Of a DNA stretch of 64,000 bases, positions 26,174-34,026 are shown in pieces. Numbering within the stretch: the stretch's first letter is position 1; each line of letters starts with the position of its first letter. This stretch comes from Sphingobacteriia bacterium 28-36-52. Lineage in GTDB: Bacteria > Bacteroidota > Bacteroidia > Chitinophagales > Chitinophagaceae. Location of the stretch: the NCBI GenBank assembly GCA_002281575.1, contig NCGN01000003.1, positions 293,819 to 357,818 on the forward strand, given 5' to 3'. The notes under the pieces were generated by a model, which saw only the letters and a program-made list of their open reading frames with translations, was not told where the DNA came from and ran no database searches. Both the position numbers and the translations under genes were made by a program.

Positions 26174-26551
26174 ATGAATTTTCCAGCAGAACTACGTTAC
26201 ACCAAAGACCACGAATGGATTAGTATTGAAGGCAATATTGCCACTATTGGCATTACCGATTTTGCTCAACACGAATTGGGTGATATCGTTTATGTAGACA
26301 TCAATACCGTTGGTAAGGTATTGGCTGCAGAAGAAGTGTTTGGTACTGTTGAAGCGGTAAAAACCGTTAGTGATTTGTTTTTGCCATTAGCAGGAACCGT
26401 TACTGAAGTAAATACTTTACTAGAAAAACAACCAGAATTGGTAAATACCGATCCTTATGGTGATGGTTGGATGATTAAGATGACGGTTACTGATCCTTCC
26501 AGTTTTGAGGGTTTAATGACCAAAGATGCTTATGAAGCATTGGTTGGCTAA
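26174..26551 (+). CDS. gcvH: Glycine cleavage system H protein
   Basis: A 125-residue lipoyl carrier that shuttles the aminomethyl group between the P, T and L proteins of glycine cleavage. The lipoylation site is Lys63 in TVEAVKTVSD. The N-terminus YTKDHEWISIEGN and the C-terminal DGWMIKM are standard. The genes gcvP and gcvT are not nearby. Followed after 34 bases by an ECF sigma factor. Confidence 0.96.
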   Translation: MNFPAELRYTKDHEWISIEGNIATIGITDFAQHELGDIVYVDINTVGKVLAAEEVFGTVEAVKTVSDLFLPLAGTVTEVNTLLEKQPELVNTDPYGDGWMIKMTVTDPSSFEGLMTKDAYEALVG

Positions 26552-26585
26552 AATGCCCTGATTCAATTTATCCTATTTTTTATAT

Positions 26586-27128
26586 TTGGAACAAGCACAA
26601 CATTACAGCGAGTCCGAACTTATTTTGCTGCTTACAAAGCAAAGTGAAACAGCATTCAGTTACTTGTACGACCATTATTCAGGTGCACTTTACGCTAGTA
26701 TACTTAGTATTGTAAACAACCAAGAAGCCGCTGCTGATACTTTGCAGGAAGTATTTATCAAAATTTTTCGACAAATTCACTCATACGATAGTAGTAAAGG
26801 TCGTTTGTACACCTGGATGCTGAATATTGCCCGTAATGCTGCAATTGATACTACAAGGAGCAAGGGCTTTCAAAAAACTCAAAAAAACCAAGCGCTCTCT
26901 GAAAGCGTATATGATTTAGCAGGTAGTGCAGAAATTAAAACTGACGATATTGGGTTAAGAAAACTGGTGCATGGTTTAAAGCCTGAATGGAGGGTTTTGG
27001 TTGAATTGTCTTATTTTGAAGGGTATACCCAAGATGAGATTGCCAAAATGCTGGATATCCCCTTAGGTACGGTTAAAACCAGGCTGCGGGCGGCTTTAAA
27101 AGAATTACATAAACTAATTAAAGAGTGA
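26586..27128 (+). CDS. ECF-type RNA polymerase sigma factor
   Basis: A 180-residue sigma-70 family factor of the ECF group. Region 2 has TAFSYLYDHYSGALYASILSIV and DTLQEVFIKIFRQ. Region 4 has LSYFEGYTQDEIAKMLDIPLGTVKTRLRAALKEL, quoted here to locate the helix-turn-helix near residues 140-170. No ATG is available upstream before an in-frame stop, so the start is probably TTG at 26586. That codon overlaps a TATATTTG box, and the true start is uncertain. Cotranscribed with its anti-sigma gene through a 4-base GTGA overlap. Confidence 0.88.
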   Translation: MEQAQHYSESELILLLTKQSETAFSYLYDHYSGALYASILSIVNNQEAAADTLQEVFIKIFRQIHSYDSSKGRLYTWMLNIARNAAIDTTRSKGFQKTQKNQALSESVYDLAGSAEIKTDDIGLRKLVHGLKPEWRVLVELSYFEGYTQDEIAKMLDIPLGTVKTRLRAALKELHKLIKE

Positions 27129-27955
27129 ATACACAGGAATACATACAAAGTGGAATAATTGAAAGCTATGTATTAGGCATGGCTAGCTCAGCTGAAGCAG
27201 CTGAGTTGAAACAATTATGTCTACAGTATCCTGAAATTAAAAAAGCGTTAAATGATTTTGAGCTGGCATTAGAAGCCAATGCTTTGGCTAAAGCAGTAAC
27301 TCCGCCCCCTCAGGTAAAAAAACAAATTTTTGCTGCTTTACAATCCAATTTTGTGGCAAGTAAAAATAAAGCTGCTGAAAATACAAAAGCATTGGTGAGC
27401 CCTTTGAATGAAACGATGGTAGTAAAAATGAATCAGCCTAGTCGATTCCTTGCTGCAGCTTCAATTATACTTTTAGTGATTAGCGGAGGAATGAATATCT
27501 ACTTTTATAGCAAGTTCAAAGAAACTACCCAACAATACCAGGCCCTTGTTTTGGAGAAAAATACTTTGCAAGCGAATAACCAAATTATGCAAACGAAAAG
27601 TTTGGATATGTTTAATAGCATGCAAATGATGACCGACCCCAATATGCAGAAAGTGTCTATGCCAGGAATAGCTGGCAAGGAAGCTAATTATGCTACAGTA
27701 TTCTGGAATATGAAATCAAAAGATGTTTACATTTTACCTAATAAATTACCTCTGCCTGCTAATGGCAAACAATACCAACTTTGGGCCATAGTAGAGGGGA
27801 AACCTGTTAATGCAGGAGTCATTAGTGATTGTGCCGGCCTTTGCAAAATGAAAAATATTCCTTCCGCTTCTATGTTTGCCATTACATTAGAAAAATTGGG
27901 AGGTAGCGAAACACCTACACTTTCAGAAATGTATGTAGCGGGTAAAGTTGGGTAG
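27125..27955 (+). CDS. Anti-sigma factor, RskA-like, single membrane span
   Basis: A 276-residue regulator that starts with GTG inside the sigma gene stop (GTGA). The N-terminal cytosolic part (SYVLGMASSAEAAELKQL) is the sigma-binding region. One membrane helix at about residues 107-127 (FLAAASIILLVISGGMNIYF) is followed by a short coiled coil. The extracytoplasmic C-terminal domain, KQYQLWAIVEGKPVNAGVI, matches the RskA C-terminal family. It likely holds the sigma factor inactive until an envelope signal triggers release. Confidence 0.88.
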   Translation: MNTQEYIQSGIIESYVLGMASSAEAAELKQLCLQYPEIKKALNDFELALEANALAKAVTPPPQVKKQIFAALQSNFVASKNKAAENTKALVSPLNETMVVKMNQPSRFLAAASIILLVISGGMNIYFYSKFKETTQQYQALVLEKNTLQANNQIMQTKSLDMFNSMQMMTDPNMQKVSMPGIAGKEANYATVFWNMKSKDVYILPNKLPLPANGKQYQLWAIVEGKPVNAGVISDCAGLCKMKNIPSASMFAITLEKLGGSETPTLSEMYVAGKVG

Positions 27956-28005
27956 TTTAGTCGTAGAGTAACTAAATACGGTTATCTTTAAGCCGTATAA
28001 TTCAT

Positions 28006-29784
28006 ATGAACATAGATCAAATTAAAAAATTACTTGGGTTAAAAAAAGCGATTATTTCGCTTGAAAATAAAATATTTAACCTAGTCTCTTTCTTGGTATT
28101 TATTGCCATGATCATCAGCCTTGTTAGTAATATTTTATTAGAAAGAGACACACTATTACTAAGCATGATTCTTGGCTTAGCAATGATCTCATTTTATGTG
28201 TTTTATATTTCTAGATATCAAGAGAAATTCGTTCCGATTGGAATTATTTACATTGTATTTAGCTTAATTTTTTTTATACCAATATGGTTTAGCAATGGAG
28301 GGATTGAAGGATCTACAAAAACCGCTTACTTACTGAGCGTTGTAGCCGCCATGATGATACTTCCTAAGCGATTTCATTTACCCTTTATAATCATCACTAT
28401 TCTACTGATTCTAGGATTGTACGTTTTAGAATTAAAACATCCTGAATGGCTCATTCCATACCCATCTAATAGCATCAAACAAATTGATATACTAATTAGT
28501 ACCATTCTGTATCTTTTAATTATTGCCGTAAGCGTTAGCTTATATAAACGCACTTATGATATTGATCGTAATAATTTAATTAAGAAATCAAACGATTTAG
28601 AAGAGTCAAAAGAATACTTATCGGAAACAAAGCAGCAAGCAGAGGAAGCAACAAAAGCAAAATCACGCTTTTTGGCTAATATGAGCCATGAAATTAGAAC
28701 CCCATTAAATGGAATAATTGGCACAATAGATTTACTACAACATACTCCGCTGAATGCAGAACAAGAAGAATTAATGCTTTCGTTAAAATCGAGTAGCACC
28801 CATCTTCTAGAAATAGTTAATGATGTTTTAGATATTTCAAAAATTGAAGCAGATAAATTAGAGTTATTTGAGGGGCCTTGTAATTTGCAAAACATTATTC
28901 AACAAGTAACTGCAATTAGTAGCCCACGTTTAATTGCGCTCAAAAAAAATATTGTACTTAGCTCAAATATTCATCCTTCCGTAGAAAATGAAATTATAGC
29001 CGATGAAAGTAGAATTAAGCAAGTGCTTATTAATTTGTTAGGCAATGCCATAAAATTCACAGAAACTGGTAGTATTAAGCTTGATGTAGCAGCTAATCTT
29101 ATTGACGAATCTTTGCAAGAACTCCATTTTGCTGTATCCGATACTGGTATGGGAATAAGTGAAGAACATATTCAAACTTTATTCATTCCCTTTACACAAA
29201 TAGATTCAACTGCCACTAGAAAGCATAGTGGAACAGGTTTAGGCTTATCCATTTGTAGAAAAATTATTGAAGAAATGGGAGGCAGAATTTGGGTAGAAAG
29301 CCAAGTTGGTAAAGGATCTACTTTCAAATTTATAATTCCAGTTCAAGTAAATTTAGTAAGAAAAAATCAGCAACAACCACAACGAAATACCGCTGGCACT
29401 ATTAGTGGAACCGAAATAAAGCCTTTAAAAATGTTGGTTGCCGAAGACAATAATATGAACCAATTATTGGCAACTAAAATGTTTAAAAAAATTGGGTACA
29501 TCATTGAAATAGCAAATAATGGGAAAGAAGCAGTTGAAATGACTGCTAAATACGATTACGACTTGGTTTTCATGGATATTCATATGCCCGAAATGGATGG
29601 AATTGAGGCAACAGAAAAAATTTTAAACAGCGGGAAAGAGAAAATTCCTATTATCATTGCAATGACCGCTAATGCTGTTAAAGAAGCAGAAGCGGAATAT
29701 CTTCAGTTAGGTATGAAAGACATTGTAACCAAACCATTCACTATTGAACAACTCAGAAAGGTTCTGGAGAAGTGGGCTCATTAA
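28006..29784 (+). CDS. Membrane hybrid histidine kinase with receiver domain
   Basis: A 592-residue sensor. Residues 20-190 form about six membrane helices without a large periplasmic loop. A short coiled coil leads to the HisKA domain with His228 in [12 protein letters not shown] and the ATPase domain ([25 protein letters not shown]). The C-terminal receiver ([11 protein letters not shown]) has Asp524 in FMDIHMPE and Lys in VTKPF. No separate output regulator lies beside it. A -7-like TATCTTTA is at 27983-27990. The 3' end overlaps the VanZ frame. Confidence 0.93.
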   Translation: MNIDQIKKLLGLKKAIISLENKIFNLVSFLVFIAMIISLVSNILLERDTLLLSMILGLAMISFYVFYISRYQEKFVPIGIIYIVFSLIFFIPIWFSNGGIEGSTKTAYLLSVVAAMMILPKRFHLPFIIITILLILGLYVLELKHPEWLIPYPSNSIKQIDILISTILYLLIIAVSVSLYKRTYDIDRNNLIKKSNDLEESKEYLSETKQQAEEATKAKSRFLANMSHEIRTPLNGIIGTIDLLQHTPLNAEQEELMLSLKSSSTHLLEIVNDVLDISKIEADKLELFEGPCNLQNIIQQVTAISSPRLIALKKNIVLSSNIHPSVENEIIADESRIKQVLINLLGNAIKFTETGSIKLDVAANLIDESLQELHFAVSDTGMGISEEHIQTLFIPFTQIDSTATRKHSGTGLGLSICRKIIEEMGGRIWVESQVGKGSTFKFIIPVQVNLVRKNQQQPQRNTAGTISGTEIKPLKMLVAEDNNMNQLLATKMFKKIGYIIEIANNGKEAVEMTAKYDYDLVFMDIHMPEMDGIEATEKILNSGKEKIPIIIAMTANAVKEAEAEYLQLGMKDIVTKPFTIEQLRKVLEKWAH

Positions 29785-30139
29785 GCCAACTTTATTTAGC
29801 CTGTTTTTTATTACTAGTTTAATACTTTTTACTCTGCCTGCGAGTAAAGTGCCTCGTATTTATTGGCTCCAAATACCCCATTTTGATAAAATTATCCATG
29901 CAGGTATTTTTACTGTTCTATGCGCTACCGCTTATTTATGGCTGAATCATTATTATTCACATGCAGAAAAAATGATTGCTTTTTTAATTGTGTTCCTAAT
30001 GACGGGGTATGGTATTGGAATAGAATTTATTCAAGCCGAGTTAATAGAGGGTAGGTCTTTTGAAATTTTGGATATTCTAGCTGATTTTACAGGATGCATC
30101 TTGTTTTTAATAAGCAGGCCTTTCTTGAAACGACTTTAA
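29744..30139 (+). CDS. VanZ-family membrane protein
   Basis: A 131-residue protein with four membrane helices. The family pattern is visible in [18 protein letters not shown] and [24 protein letters not shown], with conserved charged and helix-breaking residues. VanZ proteins confer teicoplanin tolerance in some Gram-positives; the role here is unknown. The only canonical in-frame start is a TTG at 29744, 41 bases inside the kinase gene. Translational coupling or a non-canonical start near 29780 are both possible. Confidence 0.75.
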   Translation: MNNSERFWRSGLIKPTLFSLFFITSLILFTLPASKVPRIYWLQIPHFDKIIHAGIFTVLCATAYLWLNHYYSHAEKMIAFLIVFLMTGYGIGIEFIQAELIEGRSFEILDILADFTGCILFLISRPFLKRL

Positions 30140-30168
30140 AAAAGTCGGCCCCTGTAGAAACAGGGGCC
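30137..30168 (-). terminator. Strong hairpin with minus-strand U tract
   Basis: An 8-pair GC-rich stem GGCCCCTG/CAGGGGCC with a 6-base loop. The U tract (CTTTTTT) follows on the minus strand only; the plus strand continues TCAACCAAAACT. No annotated minus gene ends here. Confidence 0.55.
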
Positions 30169-30217
30169 TCAACCAAAACTAACTGCTTATGAGAAAAATT
30201 TAAACCATTTTGTATTT
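30137..30217 (-). ncRNA. Candidate minus-strand small RNA
   Basis: A sigma-54-like promoter on minus (TGGCACG, 4 bases, TTGG; 30229-30243) predicts a start near 30217. About 50 bases later the strand folds into GGCCCCTG-TTTCTA-CAGGGGCC (30147-30168) followed by GACTTTTTTAA, a typical intrinsic terminator in that direction only. The result would be an RNA of about 80 bases with no coding frame of note. The last base of the -12 element differs from consensus (GG for GC), so this remains tentative. Confidence 0.25.
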
Positions 30218-30454
30218 CTTATACAAATCCAAACCTCGTGCCAATCTGATCAATCATCTGTTAATGATTCTCTAATGATTTGTTCTATATATAAGACTCA
30301 TTTGTATTCAATCTGTTTAATAAAGAACTGTTAAAAGCTTGAATAGTTATGCAGCATTAAGTTACGGATGATAATTCATAAATCCATCATCAATTAAGTT
30401 AAAATTTTTTAACATCCTTTTATTTTAACCTAAGCAAAAGCCTAATTTTGGTTC
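30140..30454. other. Gene-free stretch with hairpins and promoter-like elements
   Basis: The only gene-free stretch over 300 bases. It holds the tandem hairpins CGACTTT/AAAGTCG (30131-30147, starting at the VanZ stop) and GGCCCCTG/CAGGGGCC (30147-30168). A stem TTTGTAT/ATACAAA is at 30209-30227, and a sigma-54-like minus-strand element at 30229-30244. A four-codon frame ATG AGA AAA ATT TAA lies at 30189-30203. The right end carries a -7 box for the radical SAM gene and one copy of a 16-base direct repeat. The part between 30245 and 30419 is very AT-rich and shows nothing I can name. Confidence 0.6.
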
Positions 30455-30475
30455 ATGCCTTATTTTAACCTAAGC
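30420..30475 (+). repeat. 16-base direct repeat flanking the radical SAM start
   Basis: TTATTTTAACCTAAGC occurs at 30420-30435 and again at 30460-30475, a 40-base period. The second copy encodes YFNLS near the protein start. The -7 box TAATTTTG (30443-30450) and the ATG at 30455 lie between the copies. Confidence 0.6.
30443..30450 (+). promoter_or_regulatory. -7 box of the radical SAM gene
   Basis: TAATTTTG is an exact TAnnTTTG, 4 bases before the ATG at 30455. This spacing recurs at several genes in the window and points to leaderless mRNA. Confidence 0.45.
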
Positions 30476-31486
30476 GACAGCATTAACCTTTTATCTAAAC
30501 TAACTTTTAAACGATTTTGGAATGGAGTAAAGGTTTACGCTAGTTTCAGGATTTCTAGATTACTTAGGAAACCCGTACAATGGGGCATGCCTATTTCCAT
30601 TTCATTTGAACCAACCACTTCCTGTAATTTAAGGTGCCCAGAATGTCCTAGCGGCCTAAGAGAATTTACGCGGCCTACAGGAATGCTTCAGAAAGGTTTT
30701 TTTACAGAAACGATTGACGAAATAGCTCCTGAATTACTTTATCTTATCTTTTATTTTCAGGGGGAGCCTTATTTGAACCCACAGTTTTTAGATATGGTTC
30801 AATATGCCAATAAAAAAGGTATTTATACTGCTACATCCACCAATGCACATTACTTAACCGACGAAAACGCTAGAAAAACAGTAGAAAGTGGACTAGACCG
30901 ATTAATTATATCAATTGATGGAACCAGTCAAGATGTTTATCAGCAGTATAGGGTGGGCGGAAAATTAGAAAAAGTGATAGAGGGAGCCAGCAATATTGTA
31001 AAGTGGAAAAAACAATTAAAATCAAAAACCCCATTTGTATTTTTCCAGTTTCTAGTAGTTAAGCCCAACGAACACCAAATTGCCGATATCAAAAAATTGG
31101 GCAAAGAGATTGGGGTAGATCAGGTGAGATTTAAAACAGCCCAGGTGTACAATTATGAAGAAGACCCTAATAAGCTTATTCCAACCAATAAAAAATACAG
31201 TAGATACAAAATAGGGGCTGATGGTAAAATGAAAGTAAAAAGCGGTCTAAAAAATCATTGTTGGAAGCTTTGGCATGCCAATGTAATTACCTGGGATGGA
31301 TTGGTTGTTCCCTGTTGCTTTGATAAAGATGCCATGCACCAGTTGGGAAATTTGAAAACACAAAGCTTTAAGGAAACCTGGAAAAACAATAATTATCATC
31401 AATTTAGAACAGAATTACTAAATAGTAGAAAAAATATTGATATCTGTTCAAATTGCAGCGAAGGCCTAAGTGTATGGGAAGATTAG
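30455..31486 (+). CDS. Radical SAM/SPASM domain protein
   Basis: A 343-residue iron-sulfur enzyme. The radical SAM site is Cys57, Cys61 and Cys64 in CNLRCPEC. The C-terminal SPASM-type domain supplies auxiliary-cluster cysteines in KNHCWKLWHANVITWDG, VPCCFD and ICSNCSEG. Such proteins modify peptides or act in cofactor and lipid pathways. No small precursor peptide gene was found beside it, so the substrate is unknown. A MarR regulator follows on the same strand, with its frame opening inside the gene end. Confidence 0.88.
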   Translation: MPYFNLSDSINLLSKLTFKRFWNGVKVYASFRISRLLRKPVQWGMPISISFEPTTSCNLRCPECPSGLREFTRPTGMLQKGFFTETIDEIAPELLYLIFYFQGEPYLNPQFLDMVQYANKKGIYTATSTNAHYLTDENARKTVESGLDRLIISIDGTSQDVYQQYRVGGKLEKVIEGASNIVKWKKQLKSKTPFVFFQFLVVKPNEHQIADIKKLGKEIGVDQVRFKTAQVYNYEEDPNKLIPTNKKYSRYKIGADGKMKVKSGLKNHCWKLWHANVITWDGLVVPCCFDKDAMHQLGNLKTQSFKETWKNNNYHQFRTELLNSRKNIDICSNCSEGLSVWED

Positions 31487-31514
31487 GGGGAATGTTTGTA
31501 CATTCGTTTACACG

Positions 31515-31976
31515 ATGCATTATATGGGAATAGAAAAAGATATCCAACAAGAAAATTTCAGAAGTATTTACCAAAAACTTTCCATTAATCTAATTTTCTC
31601 GAATAACTGGATTACAGAAAAAATTAAATCTGTTTTACAAGAAGAAGATATCACCCATCAACAATACAATATTCTCCGGATTTTAAGAGGAAGCAAAAAA
31701 CCGTTGAGTACCCTTCAAATAAGGGAACGCATGCTCGATAAAATGAGCGATACCAGTAGAATTGTTGAAAGATTGGTAAAAAAAGACTTAGTTGAAAAAA
31801 AAGTATGCGATACCGATAAACGCTTAGTTGATGTGCGGATTTCACAAAACGGCTTAGAAGTTTTAAAAAGGTTAGATGAAAAAAATGGGGAGTTGGATGC
31901 TATACTAGAAAATCTTTCCCCAAAAGAAGCGGCTCAATTAAGTGATTTATTAGATAAAATGAGAGAGCGGATTTAA
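31515..31976 (+). CDS. MarR-family transcriptional regulator
   Basis: A winged-helix regulator of about 153 residues. The recognition region LSTLQIRERMLDKMSDTSRIVERLVKKDLVEKKVCDTDKRLVDVRIS, cited for position only (residues 72-118), has the DxR wing typical of MarR. The start is uncertain between ATG at 31515 and 31524. The frame is open to a GTG at 31470 inside the radical SAM gene, but a -7-like TACATTCG at 31499-31506 favours the later ATGs. Ligand and targets are unknown. Confidence 0.82.
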   Translation: MHYMGIEKDIQQENFRSIYQKLSINLIFSNNWITEKIKSVLQEEDITHQQYNILRILRGSKKPLSTLQIRERMLDKMSDTSRIVERLVKKDLVEKKVCDTDKRLVDVRISQNGLEVLKRLDEKNGELDAILENLSPKEAAQLSDLLDKMRERI

Positions 31977-31998
31977 ACAGATGACTTATCTTCATTGT

Positions 31999-33477
31999 AT
32001 GAAAAACCAGACGCACTTTATCCTTGCGATCTTATTTATCCTAATTGCAAATACATTAATTGCACAGCCTTCACCCAATTATGAGTTCAGGGGAGTTTGG
32101 ATTGCAACTGTTGAAAATATTGACTGGCCAGCTAAAAAAAATCTTTCGGTTGCAGAACAAAAAGCCAGTTTTACCCGATTATTAGATTTGCACCAATCAA
32201 ATGGTATGAACGCCATTGTAATGCAAATTAGACCAACAGGTGATGCATTATATCCTTCTCAATATGAGCCATGGAGTGAGTATTTAACCGGCAAACAAGG
32301 ATTACCCCCTACTCCTTATTACGACCCACTTGAATTCATGATTGCTGAAACACATAAAAGGGGGATGGAGTTTCATGCTTGGTTAAATCCTTATAGAGCC
32401 GTATTTAATGTATTCAAATCATCTATTGCCCCATCCCATATTACCAAAATACATCCTGACTGGTTTGTTGTTTATGGCGATAAAAAATATTTTAACCCTG
32501 GTTTACCTGAAGTAAGACAACATACCGTAAGAGTAGTGAAAGACTTATTAACTAGGTATGATTTAGACGCCATTCATATGGACGACTATTTTTATCCATA
32601 TCGAATAGCTGGTAAGGAATTCCCTGATCAAAAAACATTTGAAAAGTTGGGCGGCGGTCTTACAAAAGACAATTGGAGAAGAAGCAATTGCGATAGCATT
32701 ATTGTAGACATCCACACTGCAATAAAAAATACCAACCCTAGAGTAAAATTTGGAATCAGTCCATTTGGGGTTTGGAGAAACAAGAGCCAAGACCCAATGG
32801 GGAGCGATACTAAAGCTGGAGTAACCAATTACGATGATTTATACGCAGACATTTTACTTTGGTTGAGTAAAGGTTGGATAGATTACGTTACACCTCAACT
32901 CTATTGGGAACGTGGGCATAAATTGGCAGATTACGATGTGCTGTTAAAATGGTGGAACGAGAATGGATACGGTAAACATATTTATATAGGACATGGAATT
33001 TATAGAGGCGGAAGCAACGATGCTTGGAAAAATAAAAATCAGATTCCAGAACAAATACAGGAACTCAGAAAATATGCAACTACACAAGGCAGCGTCTATT
33101 TTAGTAGTAAGACATTTGAGAAAAATTTGAATGGTTGGAACGATAGTTTAAGGAACAACTATTATCGTCATCCAGCATTGGTGCCACCAATGCCTTGGAT
33201 TAATAACGATGCCCCAGATCAACCCAATATCGTTCAAAAATCAAATACTGCACTAATTACATACAACGGTCATTTAAAAATTAAAGGCTTTGGCATTTTT
33301 GCTGTGCCTTTTGGTAAAGAAGTCAAATTTATCAATAGTCAATTGCTTCAAATAATTGTAACAAACAAAGAAGCAAATATCAATTTGAACAATGTACCCG
33401 ACGTGAATGGGAACAAACTCTATATAGCTACTATAGACCTAAATAATAATGTAAGTGCCTTAAAAGAGTTAAAATAA
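31999..33477 (+). CDS. Secreted GHL10-type glycoside hydrolase-like protein (PF02638, YngK-like)
   Basis: A 492-residue TIM-barrel protein with a signal peptide (MKNQTHFILAILFILIANTLIAQ). It starts with FRGVWIATVENIDWP and has AWLNPYRA, DAIHMDDYFYPY and GISPFGVWRN, the hallmarks of the former DUF187 family. Members are thought to cleave glycans; peptidoglycan or exopolysaccharide is often proposed. A C-terminal beta domain follows (residues 410-492). The ATG at 31999 gives a better signal peptide than the ATG at 31981. Confidence 0.87.
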   Translation: MKNQTHFILAILFILIANTLIAQPSPNYEFRGVWIATVENIDWPAKKNLSVAEQKASFTRLLDLHQSNGMNAIVMQIRPTGDALYPSQYEPWSEYLTGKQGLPPTPYYDPLEFMIAETHKRGMEFHAWLNPYRAVFNVFKSSIAPSHITKIHPDWFVVYGDKKYFNPGLPEVRQHTVRVVKDLLTRYDLDAIHMDDYFYPYRIAGKEFPDQKTFEKLGGGLTKDNWRRSNCDSIIVDIHTAIKNTNPRVKFGISPFGVWRNKSQDPMGSDTKAGVTNYDDLYADILLWLSKGWIDYVTPQLYWERGHKLADYDVLLKWWNENGYGKHIYIGHGIYRGGSNDAWKNKNQIPEQIQELRKYATTQGSVYFSSKTFEKNLNGWNDSLRNNYYRHPALVPPMPWINNDAPDQPNIVQKSNTALITYNGHLKIKGFGIFAVPFGKEVKFINSQLLQIIVTNKEANINLNNVPDVNGNKLYIATIDLNNNVSALKELK

Positions 33478-33975
33478 CTACCCAAAAACAACTTTGTTTT
33501 CTGCACCTGGCCACACCCCAAATCGGTCTTCTACTGCTTTGTAGCGATGATTAAAAATTCCACTTAATTGGCTTTTAACCATAATAACTTGAGCAATATC
33601 TCCCAAAAACCAGAGAGGTAGTTTGTAATGTACAATATCAGTCATTTCTACTCCACCTTCAATGGCTTTAAAATGGTGCTGGTGATGCCATAAGGAATAA
33701 GGTCCAAAGCGTTGCTCGTCTACAAAAAACTGTTTATCTGTTACGTGTGTGATTTCGGTCATCCAGTAGAGCGGAATCCCTAAAATTGGCTTAACAGTGT
33801 ATTCAATAATTTGACCGCTGTACATGCTAGGCCCATGGTGCTTACTTATAATATTAAAGCCCAAATTAGCAGGTGTAATTTCTTTTAAATTGTCTGGCTT
33901 ACTAAAAAAATCCCAAGCTAGATCTAAGCTTATGGGCATTTTTTGAACAGTTTTTATACTATAGACTTTTGACAT
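33478..33975 (-). CDS. SRPBCC-family (START-like) protein
   Basis: A 165-residue helix-grip protein. The start KVYSIKTVQKMPISLDLAWDFFSKPDNLKEITP is typical of the polyketide cyclase/CoxG-like SRPBCC fold, followed by paired strands (YWMTEITHVTDKQFFVDEQRFGPYSLWHHQH, located around residues 70-100). These proteins bind hydrophobic ligands, and no enzymatic residue can be named. Its stop codon abuts that of the preceding hydrolase with no gap. Confidence 0.78.
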   Translation of the reverse strand: MSKVYSIKTVQKMPISLDLAWDFFSKPDNLKEITPANLGFNIISKHHGPSMYSGQIIEYTVKPILGIPLYWMTEITHVTDKQFFVDEQRFGPYSLWHHQHHFKAIEGGVEMTDIVHYKLPLWFLGDIAQVIMVKSQLSGIFNHRYKAVEDRFGVWPGAENKVVFG

Positions 33976-34014
33976 AATATCATAATAACAGCATTACAGT
34001 AATAAGGTTCATGG

Positions 34015-34022
34015 TATCTTTA
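34015..34022 (+). promoter_or_regulatory. -7-like box of the helicase/nuclease gene
   Basis: TATCTTTA, one mismatch from TAnnTTTG, ends 4 bases before the ATG at 34027. No -33 element is evident. Confidence 0.35.
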
Positions 34023-34026
34023 TACA

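Noticed and set aside
30189..30203. Four-codon frame MRKI as a leader peptide or degraded TonB-receptor start
   Set aside because: Too short to judge, and downstream frames show no receptor signal sequence.
30455..31976. RiPP precursor beside the radical SAM/SPASM enzyme
   Set aside because: No short frame with leader- or core-like composition was seen on either strand next to the enzyme.
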